Shown here: in pieces, positions 1 through 10,057 of the stretch
How the letters are laid out: each line of letters begins with the position of its first letter
Numbering within the stretch: position 1 is the first letter of the stretch
Assembly (NCBI RefSeq): GCF_900564145.1
Contig: NZ_UOOB01000001.1
Coordinates: 496,001 to 560,000 of the forward strand
From: Comamonas sp. lk
Lineage (GTDB): Bacteria > Pseudomonadota > Gammaproteobacteria > Burkholderiales > Burkholderiaceae_C
Direction of reading: 5' to 3'
Length of the DNA stretch: 64,000 bases
Notes under the pieces: model-generated
Told to the model about the DNA's origin: nothing
Databases searched by the model: none
The model's input: only the letters and a program-made list of their open reading frames with translations
Made by a program: the position numbers and the translations under genes

Positions 1-342
1 ATCGGCCAGCTTTTTCACCACGGTGGCGTCAAACGGCGATTGGTAGCCTTCCAGCATCTTGCTGGCGGCGGTGGTGGGGAAGTCCTTGGTGACGAAGATG
101 TCCTTGTGCGCAATCGGCACGCCGGCCAGCTTGCCGCCTTGGCCGGAGGCAATCAGCGCATCAGCTGCCTTGGCCTGGGCCAGGGTGACGTCTTCGTTGA
201 TGGAGACAAAAGCGCCCAGGTTCTGGTGCTGCTTGGCGCGGGCCAGAAAGTGCTGGGCCGCTTCGGTGGCGGAGACTTGCTTGGCGCGCAGCTGTGCGGC
301 CAGCTCGGCCACGCCGAGGTTGTGCAATTCGGTGTTGCTCAT
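1..342 (-). CDS. gatA: Asp-tRNA(Asn)/Glu-tRNA(Gln) amidotransferase subunit A, N-terminal part
   Basis: The amidase subunit of GatCAB releases ammonia from glutamine so that mischarged Glu-tRNA(Gln) or Asp-tRNA(Asn) can be amidated in the cytoplasm. Only the first 114 residues are in the window; the gene runs off the left edge. The amidase-signature motif GVPIAHKD is visible, and Lys80 in it is the expected catalytic lysine of the Ser-cisSer-Lys triad. The ATG at 342 follows gatC by 20 nt on the same strand, giving the usual gatC-gatA order, with gatB expected outside the window. Confidence 0.95.
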   Translation of the reverse strand, partial: MSNTELHNLGVAELAAQLRAKQVSATEAAQHFLARAKQHQNLGAFVSINEDVTLAQAKAADALIASGQGGKLAGVPIAHKDIFVTKDFPTTAASKMLEGYQSPFDATVVKKLAD

Positions 343-362
343 GGTTCTTGGGCTTTGCGCGT

Positions 363-662
363 TTATTCGATGACCTTGGGCACCAGGAACATGCCCTTGT
401 CGGCAGCCGGGGCGTTTTGCATGTTGGCTTCGCGGTTATTTGGCTCACTTACCAAATCGTCACGTAGCCGTAAGGCGATGTCCTGAATGGCGGCCACCGG
501 ATGTGACAGCGGGCTGACGCCCGAGGTATCCACAGCCTGCATTTTTTCGACGATGCCGAAAAAGTTGTTTAGTTGCGCTAGCATGCGCTCACTTTCGCCT
601 GGTGACAGTTCGAGACGTGCCAGGTTGGCGATGCGCGCAATATCTTGATCGTTCAATGCCAT
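363..662 (-). CDS. gatC: Asp-tRNA(Asn)/Glu-tRNA(Gln) amidotransferase subunit C
   Basis: This is the small 99-residue GatC subunit, which wraps around GatA and GatB and stabilises the GatCAB complex. The N-terminal helix with [17 protein letters not shown] is typical of the family, and the length matches the usual 95-100 residues. It is the first gene of a gatC-gatA unit transcribed away from mreB. The 209-nt gap to mreB must hold both divergent promoters. No second in-frame start competes with the ATG at 662. Confidence 0.95.
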   Translation of the reverse strand: MALNDQDIARIANLARLELSPGESERMLAQLNNFFGIVEKMQAVDTSGVSPLSHPVAAIQDIALRLRDDLVSEPNNREANMQNAPAADKGMFLVPKVIE

Positions 663-871
663 AGGAATTATTTACAGAGCAGCCGTATGTAAAGCAGTGT
701 TTCTGACCCTGACAGTAGAAGTTATTCACAGGGGATACGGTATTATCTCGGCTTTGCCACAATACCCTATCGAACTGGTCATTGTGCAAAAAAGCCCACC
801 CACCCAGACTCCCCTACTTACATTCCGGCGACGGCCCGCCGATGCGCTTGCCGTGCCTGAGAGGACCTTGA

Positions 872-1918
<1,047 letters not shown>

Positions 1919-2119
1919 TCGCTGGCTGACTGCGGTGTTTTGCAGCCAGTGGCCTTCCGGCGACTGCTGCAAGATACCACCATGTGAACAAACAGGGCTT
2001 GAGTCCGTGATACGACTGCATACCGCGCTCTCTTTTTTCAGTTCTCTGCAGGTGCAGAGAGGCTTGCGCACGGCTGCTGCCTGTGAGCGCTCTGCCGCAC
2101 GGCCGATTCGAGGCTGCGC

Positions 2120-3130
2120 ATGACGCTGGAAACACTGGATCGCCGAGCCCCTTCGCTGTTCAAGCAGCAGGCTTCACGTACCTCCCGGCTCGCCCTCTAC
2201 AGCGCCTTGGCGCTGTTTTTAATGGTGGCGGATGCACGCTTCAAGATCACGGCCCCGGTGCGCACGGCCGTGGCCATGGCTTTGTCTCCGGTGCAATGGC
2301 TGGTGGCTCAGCCGGTGTTGGCTTACCAAAATGCCAGCCGCTATGCCGAAGTGCAGCAGCATGCCGTGGCCAAGGAAGACGCGGCCCGCAAGGAACTGGT
2401 GGCCATGGCCCTGAGGGCCGAGCTGGCCGAGGAGCTGCTGCAGGAAAACGCACATCTGCGGGCTCTGCTGGATCTGAGCGCGCGCCAGACCACACAAGGC
2501 CAGGCCGCCGAGGTGGTGTTCGACAGCCCCGATCCCTATACCCGCCGGGTGGTGATAGACAAAGGCCAGGTGGATGGCATTGCCGCCGGCTCGCCCGTGC
2601 TGGATGAAAACGGCATCATCGGTCAGGTCACGCGCCTGTACGCCACGCGTTCCGAAGTCACTTTGCTGATAGACCGCGACCAGGCGATTCCCGTCTTCAA
2701 CCCCCGTACCGGTGCGCGCAGCGTGGCCTATGGCGATCCGTCGCCGGCCCGCAATGGCGGCATGGAGTTGCGCTTCATGCCCAGCAATGCCGATGTGCAG
2801 GTGGGCGATTTGCTGACCACCAGCGGCGTCGATGGTCTGTACCCGCCGGGTCTGCCCGTGGCCAAGGTGGTGACCGTGGATCGCCGCGCCGATTCGGCCT
2901 TTACCCGTATTTACTGCGAGCCCGTGGGCCGGGTGCAAGGCGTGCGCCATGTGATGGTGCTTAAGCCGCAAGACCGTGTGGTCCATCCCGAGGCTGCCAA
3001 TATGGCTGCTCAGGCCGATGCCGAGAAGGCGGACAAGGCCGCCAGGGCGCGCGGCAAGCGCGAAAAGGCTGCCGCTGACAAAGCCGATGCGGCCAAGCCG
3101 CCCGCAGCCACTCCCAAGGACCCCGCATGA
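2120..3130 (+). CDS. mreC: Rod shape-determining protein MreC
   Basis: MreC is a periplasmic scaffold that links the MreB filaments to PBP2 and RodA. The 336-residue protein has a short cytoplasmic start, one transmembrane segment (about residues 22-40), a coiled-coil stretch rich in Ala, Glu and Lys (about 70-115) and then the beta-barrel MreC domain. The last 50 residues are an Ala/Lys-rich, low-complexity tail (DAEKADKAARARGKREKAA) of a kind seen in Burkholderiales MreC. The stop overlaps the mreD start by 4 nt (ATGA), so translation is probably coupled. Confidence 0.95.
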   Translation: MTLETLDRRAPSLFKQQASRTSRLALYSALALFLMVADARFKITAPVRTAVAMALSPVQWLVAQPVLAYQNASRYAEVQQHAVAKEDAARKELVAMALRAELAEELLQENAHLRALLDLSARQTTQGQAAEVVFDSPDPYTRRVVIDKGQVDGIAAGSPVLDENGIIGQVTRLYATRSEVTLLIDRDQAIPVFNPRTGARSVAYGDPSPARNGGMELRFMPSNADVQVGDLLTTSGVDGLYPPGLPVAKVVTVDRRADSAFTRIYCEPVGRVQGVRHVMVLKPQDRVVHPEAANMAAQADAEKADKAARARGKREKAAADKADAAKPPAATPKDPA

Positions 3131-3645
3131 TCATGCCGCGCGGCCAGCAGCTGTTGCTGCCGGTCAATCCTCTGTTCATCGTCGTCACGCTGCTGATTGC
3201 GCTGGCCATCAACATGTTGCCGCTGGGCCCTGTGGTCTGGCTGCCTGATTTTCTGATGGTGTTGCTGGCTTTCTGGGGGCTGAACCAGCCGCAGAGGGTG
3301 GGCATGGGCCTGGGATTTGCGCTGGGTCTGCTGATGGATGTGGATCGCGGTTCCCTGCTGGGCCAGCATGCGCTGGCCTATACCTTGCTCATGTTTGTGG
3401 TGGGTGCGTCCAGCCGGCGCATGTCCTGGTTTTCCAGCTGGATTCAGGCCCTGCATCTGCTGCCGCTGTTTCTGGTCGTGCATGGCATTCAGGTGCTGAT
3501 GCGGGTGATTGCCGGCGGCATCTTCCCCGGTCCCCTGTTTCTGGTGGCTCCGCTGATTGAAGCCGCACTGTGGCCGCTGATCAGCGGCCTGCTGCTGGCG
3601 CCCCAGCGCCGCGCACCCGACAGCGACGAGAACCGCCCGCTGTAA
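3127..3645 (+). CDS. mreD: Rod shape-determining membrane protein MreD
   Basis: This 172-residue protein is almost entirely hydrophobic, with five or six predicted transmembrane helices, as expected for MreD, the inner-membrane partner of MreC and PBP2. Sequence identity in this family is weak, so the call rests on the fold pattern, the length and the position between mreC and mrdA. The ATG lies inside the mreC stop (ATGA overlap). The Arg/Asp-rich C-terminal tail is cytoplasmic by the positive-inside rule. Confidence 0.93.
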   Translation: MIMPRGQQLLLPVNPLFIVVTLLIALAINMLPLGPVVWLPDFLMVLLAFWGLNQPQRVGMGLGFALGLLMDVDRGSLLGQHALAYTLLMFVVGASSRRMSWFSSWIQALHLLPLFLVVHGIQVLMRVIAGGIFPGPLFLVAPLIEAALWPLISGLLLAPQRRAPDSDENRPL

Positions 3646-3671
3646 TGGTCTGACACGGTAAGAGCACGCCC

Positions 3672-5624
3672 ATGATGGAAGTCCGCAACACCGAAGCCGA
3701 GCTGCAACGCTTTAAGCTGCGCACCGTGGTGATGAGCGTGGTGGTGCTGCTGGCCTTTGGCCTGCTGGTCATGCGCCTGATGGTGTTGCAGATTGAGCGC
3801 CACGAAGAGCTGGCCGAACGCGCCGAGAACAACCGCACGGCGGTGGTGCCCATCGTGCCCAACCGGGGCCAGATTCTGGACCGCAACGGCGTGGTGCTGG
3901 CCACCAACTACTCGGCCTATACGCTGGAGATCACGCGCTCCAAGGTGGCGGATCTGGAGGAGACCATAGACGAGTTGTCCGAGGTCGTGGAAATCACCGC
4001 GCGCGACCGCCGCAAGTTCAAGCGGCTGATGGAAGACTCCAAGAGCTTTGAATCCATTCCCCTGCGCTCGCGCCTGACGGATGAGGAAGTGGCCCGGTTT
4101 GCCGCCCAGCGCTACCGCTTTCCGGGCGTGGACATCAAGGCCAGACTGTTTCGCTCCTATCCGCTGAAGGAGACGGCCAGCCACGTCATCGGCTATATCG
4201 GCCGTATCAATGTCAAGGAAAAGGAAGACATCGAGGACGGGGAAGACGCGGCCAACTACCGCGGCACCGAAGTGATCGGCAAGCTGGGAGCCGAGAAAAG
4301 CTACGAGCAGCAGCTGCACGGCCAGACCGGTTGGGAGGAGATGGAAACCTCGGCCGGCGGCCATGCCGTGCGCAGGCTGGGCAGCCGCGCCGCCACGCCG
4401 GGCAACAACTTGCAGCTGTCCATCGACATCAAGCTGCAGAAGATGGTGGAAGACCTCTACGGCGATCGCCGTGGCGTGGCCATTGCCATGGACCCGCGCA
4501 GCGGCGAGCTGCTGGCCATGGTGAGCAAGCCCACCTTTGATCCCAATCTGTTTGTGGACGGTATCGACCAGGAAAGCTGGAAGGCGCTCAACGAATCCAT
4601 AGACCGGCCCTTGCTGAACCGGTCGCTGCGCGGCACCTATCCCACAGGCTCCACCTACAAGCCTTTCATGGGGCTGGCAGGGCTGGAAACCGGCAAGCGC
4701 ACGCCTAGCACCATCATTCAGGACGGCGGCTCCTGGACGTTTGGCGGTCACACCTTCCGCTCGGGTCACGCTCTGGGCCCGGTCGATCTGAACCGCGCCA
4801 TTCAGCACTCCAGCAATGTGTACTTCTACACCCTGGCCAACGAGATGGGCGTGGATGCGATTCACGATTTCATGAAGCCGCTGGGCTTTGGCCAGATCAC
4901 CGGCATCGACCTGCCTGGCGAAGTGCGCGGCGTGCTGCCCAGCAAGGAATGGAAGCGCAACACCTACAAGCGCGCCGCCCAGCAGCAGTGGTTTGGCGGC
5001 GAGACGATTTCCCTGGGCATCGGCCAGGGCTATAACAACTTCACCATCTTGCAGCTGGGCCATGCCCTCGCCACCCTGGTGAACAACGGCGTGAGCAATA
5101 CGCCGCATGTGGGTAAGGAGCTGATCGACGCGGTGACGGGAAAGCGCACCCAGGTGGCGCTGCCCCCTCCCGTCAACCTGGGCTACAAGCAGGCCAATAT
5201 CGATGCCGTCAAGCGCGGCATGGTGTCGGTGGTGACGGGTGGCACGGGGCGCGGTGTGTTCGGCAGCGCCAAATACCTCTCGGGCGGCAAGACGGGTACG
5301 GCCCAGGCGGTTTCCGTGGGCCAGAAAGAGAAGTACAACGCAGCCCGTCTGGCCGAGCGCCAGCGCGACCACGCCCTCTATATCGCCTTTGCTCCCGCAG
5401 ACGATCCCAAGATTGCTGTGGCGGTGATTGTGGAGAATGCCGGCTTCGGTGCCGCGTCTGCGGCCCCGATTGCGCGCCGCATCATCGATTACTGGTTGAT
5501 GGGCGACTACCCCAGCGAGGCCGATATGGCGGCCATGCGCGTGGGCAAGGCCGGCCCGCCTATCGGTACGCCGCGCCGGGCCAGCGATATCTCGGTGCTG
5601 CCCGACGAAGTGCCTACGCCTTGA
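3672..5624 (+). CDS. mrdA: Peptidoglycan D,D-transpeptidase PBP2
   Basis: PBP2 crosslinks peptidoglycan in the elongasome. The 650-residue protein has an N-terminal membrane anchor (residues 16-37), a pedestal/dimerisation domain and a transpeptidase domain. The SxxK motif is STYK with Ser327, the SxN motif is SSN in QHSSNVYFY, and the KTG motif lies in GGKTGTAQ with Lys540. Two adjacent ATGs (3672 and 3675) are possible starts. The usual partner rodA does not follow; the next gene is on the opposite strand. Confidence 0.97.
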   Translation: MMEVRNTEAELQRFKLRTVVMSVVVLLAFGLLVMRLMVLQIERHEELAERAENNRTAVVPIVPNRGQILDRNGVVLATNYSAYTLEITRSKVADLEETIDELSEVVEITARDRRKFKRLMEDSKSFESIPLRSRLTDEEVARFAAQRYRFPGVDIKARLFRSYPLKETASHVIGYIGRINVKEKEDIEDGEDAANYRGTEVIGKLGAEKSYEQQLHGQTGWEEMETSAGGHAVRRLGSRAATPGNNLQLSIDIKLQKMVEDLYGDRRGVAIAMDPRSGELLAMVSKPTFDPNLFVDGIDQESWKALNESIDRPLLNRSLRGTYPTGSTYKPFMGLAGLETGKRTPSTIIQDGGSWTFGGHTFRSGHALGPVDLNRAIQHSSNVYFYTLANEMGVDAIHDFMKPLGFGQITGIDLPGEVRGVLPSKEWKRNTYKRAAQQQWFGGETISLGIGQGYNNFTILQLGHALATLVNNGVSNTPHVGKELIDAVTGKRTQVALPPPVNLGYKQANIDAVKRGMVSVVTGGTGRGVFGSAKYLSGGKTGTAQAVSVGQKEKYNAARLAERQRDHALYIAFAPADDPKIAVAVIVENAGFGAASAAPIARRIIDYWLMGDYPSEADMAAMRVGKAGPPIGTPRRASDISVLPDEVPTP

Positions 5625-5643
5625 TGATCAGGGCGGCCAGGGC

Positions 5644-6402
5644 TTAACGCAGGAAGGCGTCGTAGCCGGTTTTTAGAATCAGCACGCTCACCACAAAGAT
5701 GAAGATGCCGCGCACAAAGCCCGTGCCGTGGCGCAGGGCCATATGGGTGCCCAGCATGGCGCCCAGCACATTGGCCACGGCCATGGGCACGGCCAGATGC
5801 CACCAGATGTGGCCCTTCATGGCAAACAGGCTGAGAGCGGCCAGATTGGTGGCCAGATTGAGCAGCTTGGCACTGGCCGAGGCGTTCAGGAAGTCGTAGC
5901 CCATGAGGCGCACGAACAGGAACACAAAGAAGCTGCCGGTGCCGGGGCCGAAGAAGCCGTCGTACACGCCGATCACCAGACCGATGGCGCAGGCCACCAG
6001 GGTTTCGGTACGGCCGCTGAATTGCGGTGCATGGACGCGGCCCATGTCCTTGCGCGCCAGCGTATAGGCCAGCACGCCGATCAGCACCACAGGCAGGAAT
6101 TTGCGCAGAAAGTCGGGCGAGATCTGGGTGACGGCCCAGGCGCCGACAAAGGAACCCACGGCACCTACGATGGCCGCAGGCATCATGGCGCGCCAGGGCA
6201 GCTGCACCTTGCGGCCGTATTGCCAGGTGGACATGGCCGTGCCCCAGACGGAGGCGCTCTTGTTGGTGCCCAGCAGCGTGGCCGGCGGAGCCGAGGGGAA
6301 GGTGGCAAACAGGGCCGGCAGCAGGATCAGGCCGCCGCCGCCGACGATGGCATCAATAAAACCCGCCAAAGCGGATGCCAGTGAAACAATGATCCAGTCC
6401 AT
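5644..6402 (-). CDS. TSUP-family membrane transporter (TauE/SafE-type)
   Basis: This 252-residue protein has about eight hydrophobic segments and the two-fold repeat expected of the TauE/SafE (TSUP) permeases, which move sulfonates, sulfite or organic anions. The first repeat starts with the GFIDAIVGGGG motif and the second contains GVYDGFFGPGTG, both diagnostic for the family. The start chosen is the Met of MDWIIV at 6402; a reading upstream would add 26 residues without family similarity. It stands alone, so the substrate cannot be told from context. Confidence 0.9.
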   Translation of the reverse strand: MDWIIVSLASALAGFIDAIVGGGGLILLPALFATFPSAPPATLLGTNKSASVWGTAMSTWQYGRKVQLPWRAMMPAAIVGAVGSFVGAWAVTQISPDFLRKFLPVVLIGVLAYTLARKDMGRVHAPQFSGRTETLVACAIGLVIGVYDGFFGPGTGSFFVFLFVRLMGYDFLNASASAKLLNLATNLAALSLFAMKGHIWWHLAVPMAVANVLGAMLGTHMALRHGTGFVRGIFIFVVSVLILKTGYDAFLR

Positions 6403-6575
6403 GAGTGTGCGCTCGCCAGTGATGCAGGGCTTGCGCAAATGACAGGGGAGCAAGCCGCTGCACCAAAATTGCGCAAACAAAAGCCCGTGAATACGGAGTC
6501 GGCCGGGCAGCGCCGGTATCCGGGTTACGGGAAAGCGGCGATTGTCGCACCGCCGTGCACACTCTGCAGAGATAT

Positions 6576-6602
6576 AAAAAAAGCGCCTTTTCAGGCGCTT
6601 TT
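6576..6602 (-). terminator. Rho-independent terminator
   Basis: A 9-bp perfect stem (6579-6587 with 6594-6602) and a 6-nt loop are followed, on the minus strand, by a run of seven T. It would stop read-through from the GMC oxidoreductase gene, whose stop codon is 280 nt upstream. Confidence 0.75.
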
Positions 6603-6813
6603 GAATGCATCTTTGATGCTTTTATATATATTGATCTGTTCTGAGTCGAGTTGTCTCCTCGGCCCCTCCTTGCTACTTCATGGAGCAGCGAGAGTGACAA
6701 GAATGTAAGGGCTGCACCGCGCTGGTGCATCGGGGAATTCCCTTGGGTTAATGGAATAAATTTCGACAGCTCGCTGAACTGAAAGTGGGCAGTGCTTTTC
6801 GTTTTGTTTTTGC

Positions 6814-6856
6814 AATCAAATCAATAGCGTAGTCTGCTTTTAAATAAAGGCTTGAC
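6814..6856 (+). repeat. Dispersed intergenic repeat, copy 1
   Basis: It shares the pattern ATCAA-n-CAATAGC ... GCTTT ... AAAGGCTTGA with eight other intergenic copies in this window. This copy is degenerate in the middle. It lies just downstream of the GMC oxidoreductase stop. Confidence 0.5.
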
Positions 6857-6882
6857 CTTGTTTTTCTCATAAATTCGAAGCG

Positions 6883-8604
6883 TCAGAGGGCCGGGACTTC
6901 TTCCTGGTGCACAACGGTCTTGCTGCGCCACTCTTCCCGGATCCAGGTGGCGGCTTTCTCGGCCATCATCAGCGTGGGGCTGTTGGTGTTGCCGCTGGTG
7001 ATGCGCGGCATGGCGCCGGCATCCACCACACGCAGGCCTTGCACGCCGCGCACTTTGAAGCGGCTGTCCAGCACGGCCATGGGGTCGTCGATGCGGCCCA
7101 TCTTGGTGGTGCCCACGGGGTGGAAGATGGTGGTGGCAATGTCGCCGGCCAGCCGCGCCAACTCCTCATCGCTTTGGTATTGCAGGCCTGGCTTCCATTC
7201 CTCGGGTGCGTAGCGGGCCAGGGCGGGCTGGGCCACGATGCGGCGGGTGACGCGCAGGCTGTCGGCTGCGACCTGCCGGTCTTCGGGAGTGGAGAGGTAA
7301 TTGGGCGCGATAGCCGGTGCCTGGTGAAAGTCGGCACTCTGGATGCGCACCGTGCCCCGGCTGCTGGGGTTGAGATTGCAGACGCTGGCCGTGAAGGCGG
7401 GAAAGTCGTGCAGCGGCTCGCCAAAGGCGTTGAGCGACAGAGGCTGAACGTGGTATTCGAGGTTGGGGTAGAGCAGGCCGGGGCTGCTGCGCGTGAACGC
7501 GCCCAGCTGGGAGGGGGCCATGCTCATGGGGCCGCTGCGGTGCAGCAGGTATTCGAGGCCGATACCGGCCTTGCCCACCATGCTGCTGGCCATGGTGTTC
7601 AGCGTTTTGGCACCCTGGATCTTGTACACCGAGCGAATCTGCAGATGGTCTTGCAGATTGGCGCCCACGCCTGGCAGATCGCGGCGTACGGTAATGCCTT
7701 GCTGCTGCAACAGCGCGCCCGGGCCTATGCCCGAGAGCTGCAGGATTTGCGGCGAGTTGACGGCTCCGGCGCAGAGCAGCACTTCGCGTTCGGCATGCAC
7801 GGTGACCATTTCATTGCCGGTCCAGACCTGGGCGCCGGTGCAGCGCTGGCTGCCGTCGGGTAAATCTTCCAGCAGCAGGCGGCTGACCTGGGCCGTGGTC
7901 CACATCTCGAAATTGGGGCGGCCATAACAGGTGGGGCGCAAGAAGGCCTTGGCCGTATTCCAGCGCCAGCCGGCTTTCTGGTTGACCTCGAAGTAACCCA
8001 CGCCTTCGTTGCTGCCGCGGTTGAAGTCATCGGTGGCGGGGATGCCGGCTTGTTGGGCGGCTTCGGAGAAGGCATCCAGAATATCCCAGCGCAGGCGCTG
8101 CTTTTCCACCCGCCACTCGCCGCTGCTGCCCGTGCTCGGATTGCCGTGCAGCTGTCGGAACTCCTCGCTGACCGGCTCGTTTTTGAGTTGCTCCGGGTCC
8201 AGTCGCCAATGGCTTTCATGCTGCTTGAAGGCCGGCAGCACCTGATCCCAGCGCCAGCCCTCATCGCCCGTCAGTTCGGCCCACTGCTCGTAGTCGCGAG
8301 CCTGGCCGCGCATATAGATCATGCCGTTGATGCTGGAGCAGCCGCCCAGTGTCTTGCCGCGCGGATAGCGCAGGCTGCGGCCGTTGAGGCCGGGGTCGGG
8401 CTCGGTCTGGTAGAGCCAGTCCGTGCGCGGATTGCCTATGCAGTACAGATAGCCCACGGGGATGTGGATCCAGTGGTAGTCGTCCTTGCGGCCTGCTTCG
8501 ATCAGCAGCACACGGCAGCGGGATTCGCGGGTCAGGCGGTTGCAAAGCAGGGCACCTGCCGTGCCGCCGCCAATGACGATGTAGTCAAACGTGGTGTCGC
8601 TCAT
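6883..8604 (-). CDS. GMC-family FAD-dependent oxidoreductase (choline/alcohol dehydrogenase-like)
   Basis: This 573-residue flavoprotein belongs to the glucose-methanol-choline family, which oxidises alcohols. The N-terminal dinucleotide-binding motif VIGGGTAGA (residues 10-18) binds the FAD ADP moiety. The GMC signatures GGCSSINGMIYMRG and SGIGP follow, and the C-terminal domain has FHPVGTTKMG and GNTNSPTLMMAEKA, which carry the active-site His and Asn. The start at 8604 (MSDTTFDYIV) fits the family; an upstream in-frame extension of 26 residues does not. No betaine or alkane genes are adjacent, so the substrate is open. Confidence 0.9.
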   Translation of the reverse strand: MSDTTFDYIVIGGGTAGALLCNRLTRESRCRVLLIEAGRKDDYHWIHIPVGYLYCIGNPRTDWLYQTEPDPGLNGRSLRYPRGKTLGGCSSINGMIYMRGQARDYEQWAELTGDEGWRWDQVLPAFKQHESHWRLDPEQLKNEPVSEEFRQLHGNPSTGSSGEWRVEKQRLRWDILDAFSEAAQQAGIPATDDFNRGSNEGVGYFEVNQKAGWRWNTAKAFLRPTCYGRPNFEMWTTAQVSRLLLEDLPDGSQRCTGAQVWTGNEMVTVHAEREVLLCAGAVNSPQILQLSGIGPGALLQQQGITVRRDLPGVGANLQDHLQIRSVYKIQGAKTLNTMASSMVGKAGIGLEYLLHRSGPMSMAPSQLGAFTRSSPGLLYPNLEYHVQPLSLNAFGEPLHDFPAFTASVCNLNPSSRGTVRIQSADFHQAPAIAPNYLSTPEDRQVAADSLRVTRRIVAQPALARYAPEEWKPGLQYQSDEELARLAGDIATTIFHPVGTTKMGRIDDPMAVLDSRFKVRGVQGLRVVDAGAMPRITSGNTNSPTLMMAEKAATWIREEWRSKTVVHQEEVPAL

Positions 8605-8926
8605 GAAACAAATGCAGGCTTGCCGCTGGCCCGGCCTGGAATAAACATTGCCTTGGTGCGGATCGATTGTGCAAAGCAGCATCCATCTGTCGATAGGGAA
8701 AGCGTGATGCGCTATCTATTTGGAAGCTTGATCCGTAATCCACATAAGCCGCTCCAGCCTTTGTTGATAAAAATTACACGCATTGAAGCGTTTCTCGCCA
8801 CGGCCACAGTGCGAGGGTGACGGGCGCCGCACCTGGGCGCGAAACTGGCGCCTGTCACCGGCCCGCGTTATCCTGCGGGTCTCAAGCCCCGCTGTGGGTT
8901 GTGTTATTGACCGAGGATTTCACTCT
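8605..8926. other. Intergenic region between divergent genes
   Basis: This 322-nt region separates the divergently transcribed GMC oxidoreductase and the MCE transporter operon and must contain both promoters. The part from 8700 to 8800 is AT-rich (a TTGATAAAAATTA stretch near 8765). I see no gene, terminator or clear operator in it. An in-frame extension of the permease gene reaches back to 8783 but lacks family similarity. Confidence 0.5.
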
Positions 8927-10054
8927 TTGCCCAGCTCCGACTCATCACCCCAATGCCTTGTACAGACGCTTGACAACGCGTCCTGGGCCACGCCGCAGGG
9001 CCGCTGGAGCGCCGCTGAGCTGGGCGACCGCAAGCATTGGCAGCGTTTGCAGGCGCAGATCAAGACTGTGCCGCCCCAGGTCGGCTGGGATTTGCGCCAG
9101 CTGCAATGGCTGGACCATGTGGGCGCGCAGCTGCTGTGGGAGCAATGGGGCAAGCGCTGGCCCGAGAAGCTGCAGACCACGGACAAGCAGCGCACTATGC
9201 TGGAGCGGGTGGCGCGTTTCAGCGATGTGCCTGCGCCCAAACCCCAGCCTGGCGGACTGATGACGCAGGTGGACTGTCTGGGCCGGCTGGTCATGCACGC
9301 ATGCGACCACTTTGTCAGCCTGGTCCGCTTGATCGGCCAGTTGCTGCTCGATGTGTTGCGCCTGCTGCGCAGCCCGTTGCGCGGCCCCTGGCGTGATATT
9401 TCAGGTCACCTCTATGCCACGGGAGCCACGGCCTTGCCCATTACGGCGCTGGTGGGCTTTCTGATCGGCGTGGTGCTGGCCTATCTGATGGCTTTGCAGC
9501 TGCGCCAGTTCGGCGCCGAGTCTTTCATCGTCAATATTCTGGGTATTTCGCTGATCCGCGAACTGGGGCCGCTGTTGGCAGCCATTCTGGTGGCAGGCCG
9601 CAGCGGCTCGGCCATCACCGCGCAGATCGGCGTGATGCGGGTGACGGAGGAGCTCGATGCCATGCAGGTCATGGGAATTTCCCAGGGCTACCGACTGGTC
9701 ATGCCGCGGGCGCTGGCCCTGGCCGTGTCCATGCCGCTGGTGGCGCTGTGGACTATTCTTGCCGCGCTGGCCGGCGGCATGGTGGCCGCAGATCTGACCA
9801 TGGGCATCACGCCCTCCTATTTCTTCGAGAGCCTGCCTTCGGCCGTCAAGATCGGCAATCTGGTGCTGGCCATGGGCAAGTCGGTAGTGTTCGGCGTGAT
9901 GATTGCGCTGATAGGTTGCCACTGGGGGCTGCAGGTGGAGCCCAACACCCAGAGTCTGGGGCGCGGCACCACGGCCTCGGTGGTGTCGTCCATCACCATG
10001 GTCATCATCGTGGACGCGATCTTTGCCATCCTGTTCCGCAACGTGGGGTTCTGA
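8927..10054 (+). CDS. MlaE-family lipid ABC transporter permease with N-terminal STAS-like domain
   Basis: This is the permease of a lipid (MCE) ABC transporter in the inner membrane. Residues 1 to about 115 look like a STAS domain (the MlaB role) fused in front of the MlaE permease domain. The permease half shows the family stretches LIRELGPLLAAILVAGRSGSA and EELDAMQVMGI and ends in the usual hydrophobic helices. I chose TTG 8927 because GAGGA lies 9 nt upstream and the resulting 375 residues fit STAS-MlaE proteins. Other starts are possible in the 48 codons upstream. The next gene starts 4 nt after its stop. Confidence 0.88.
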   Translation: MPSSDSSPQCLVQTLDNASWATPQGRWSAAELGDRKHWQRLQAQIKTVPPQVGWDLRQLQWLDHVGAQLLWEQWGKRWPEKLQTTDKQRTMLERVARFSDVPAPKPQPGGLMTQVDCLGRLVMHACDHFVSLVRLIGQLLLDVLRLLRSPLRGPWRDISGHLYATGATALPITALVGFLIGVVLAYLMALQLRQFGAESFIVNILGISLIRELGPLLAAILVAGRSGSAITAQIGVMRVTEELDAMQVMGISQGYRLVMPRALALAVSMPLVALWTILAALAGGMVAADLTMGITPSYFFESLPSAVKIGNLVLAMGKSVVFGVMIALIGCHWGLQVEPNTQSLGRGTTASVVSSITMVIIVDAIFAILFRNVGF

Positions 10055-10057
10055 GCC

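Larger units (their letters stand above)
6403..6882. other. 480-nt intergenic region
   Basis: This is the gap between two minus-strand genes. It contains one hairpin terminator (6576-6602) and one copy of the dispersed repeat (6814-6856). I find no convincing open reading frame. The region is clearly more AT-rich than its neighbours, especially 6600-6660 and 6770-6870. The promoter of the TSUP gene should lie in its left part. Confidence 0.6.

Noticed and set aside
2041..2060. CTCTGCA/TGCAGAG hairpin between mreB and mreC as terminator
   Set aside because: The T-run lies before the stem, not after it, on the plus strand, and there is no T-run on the minus strand either.
3489..5372. Long minus-strand frame of 627 codons across mrdA
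   Set aside because: It is an antisense shadow of PBP2; its His/Gln/Arg-rich composition is typical of a reverse-strand frame of GC-rich DNA and it resembles no protein family.
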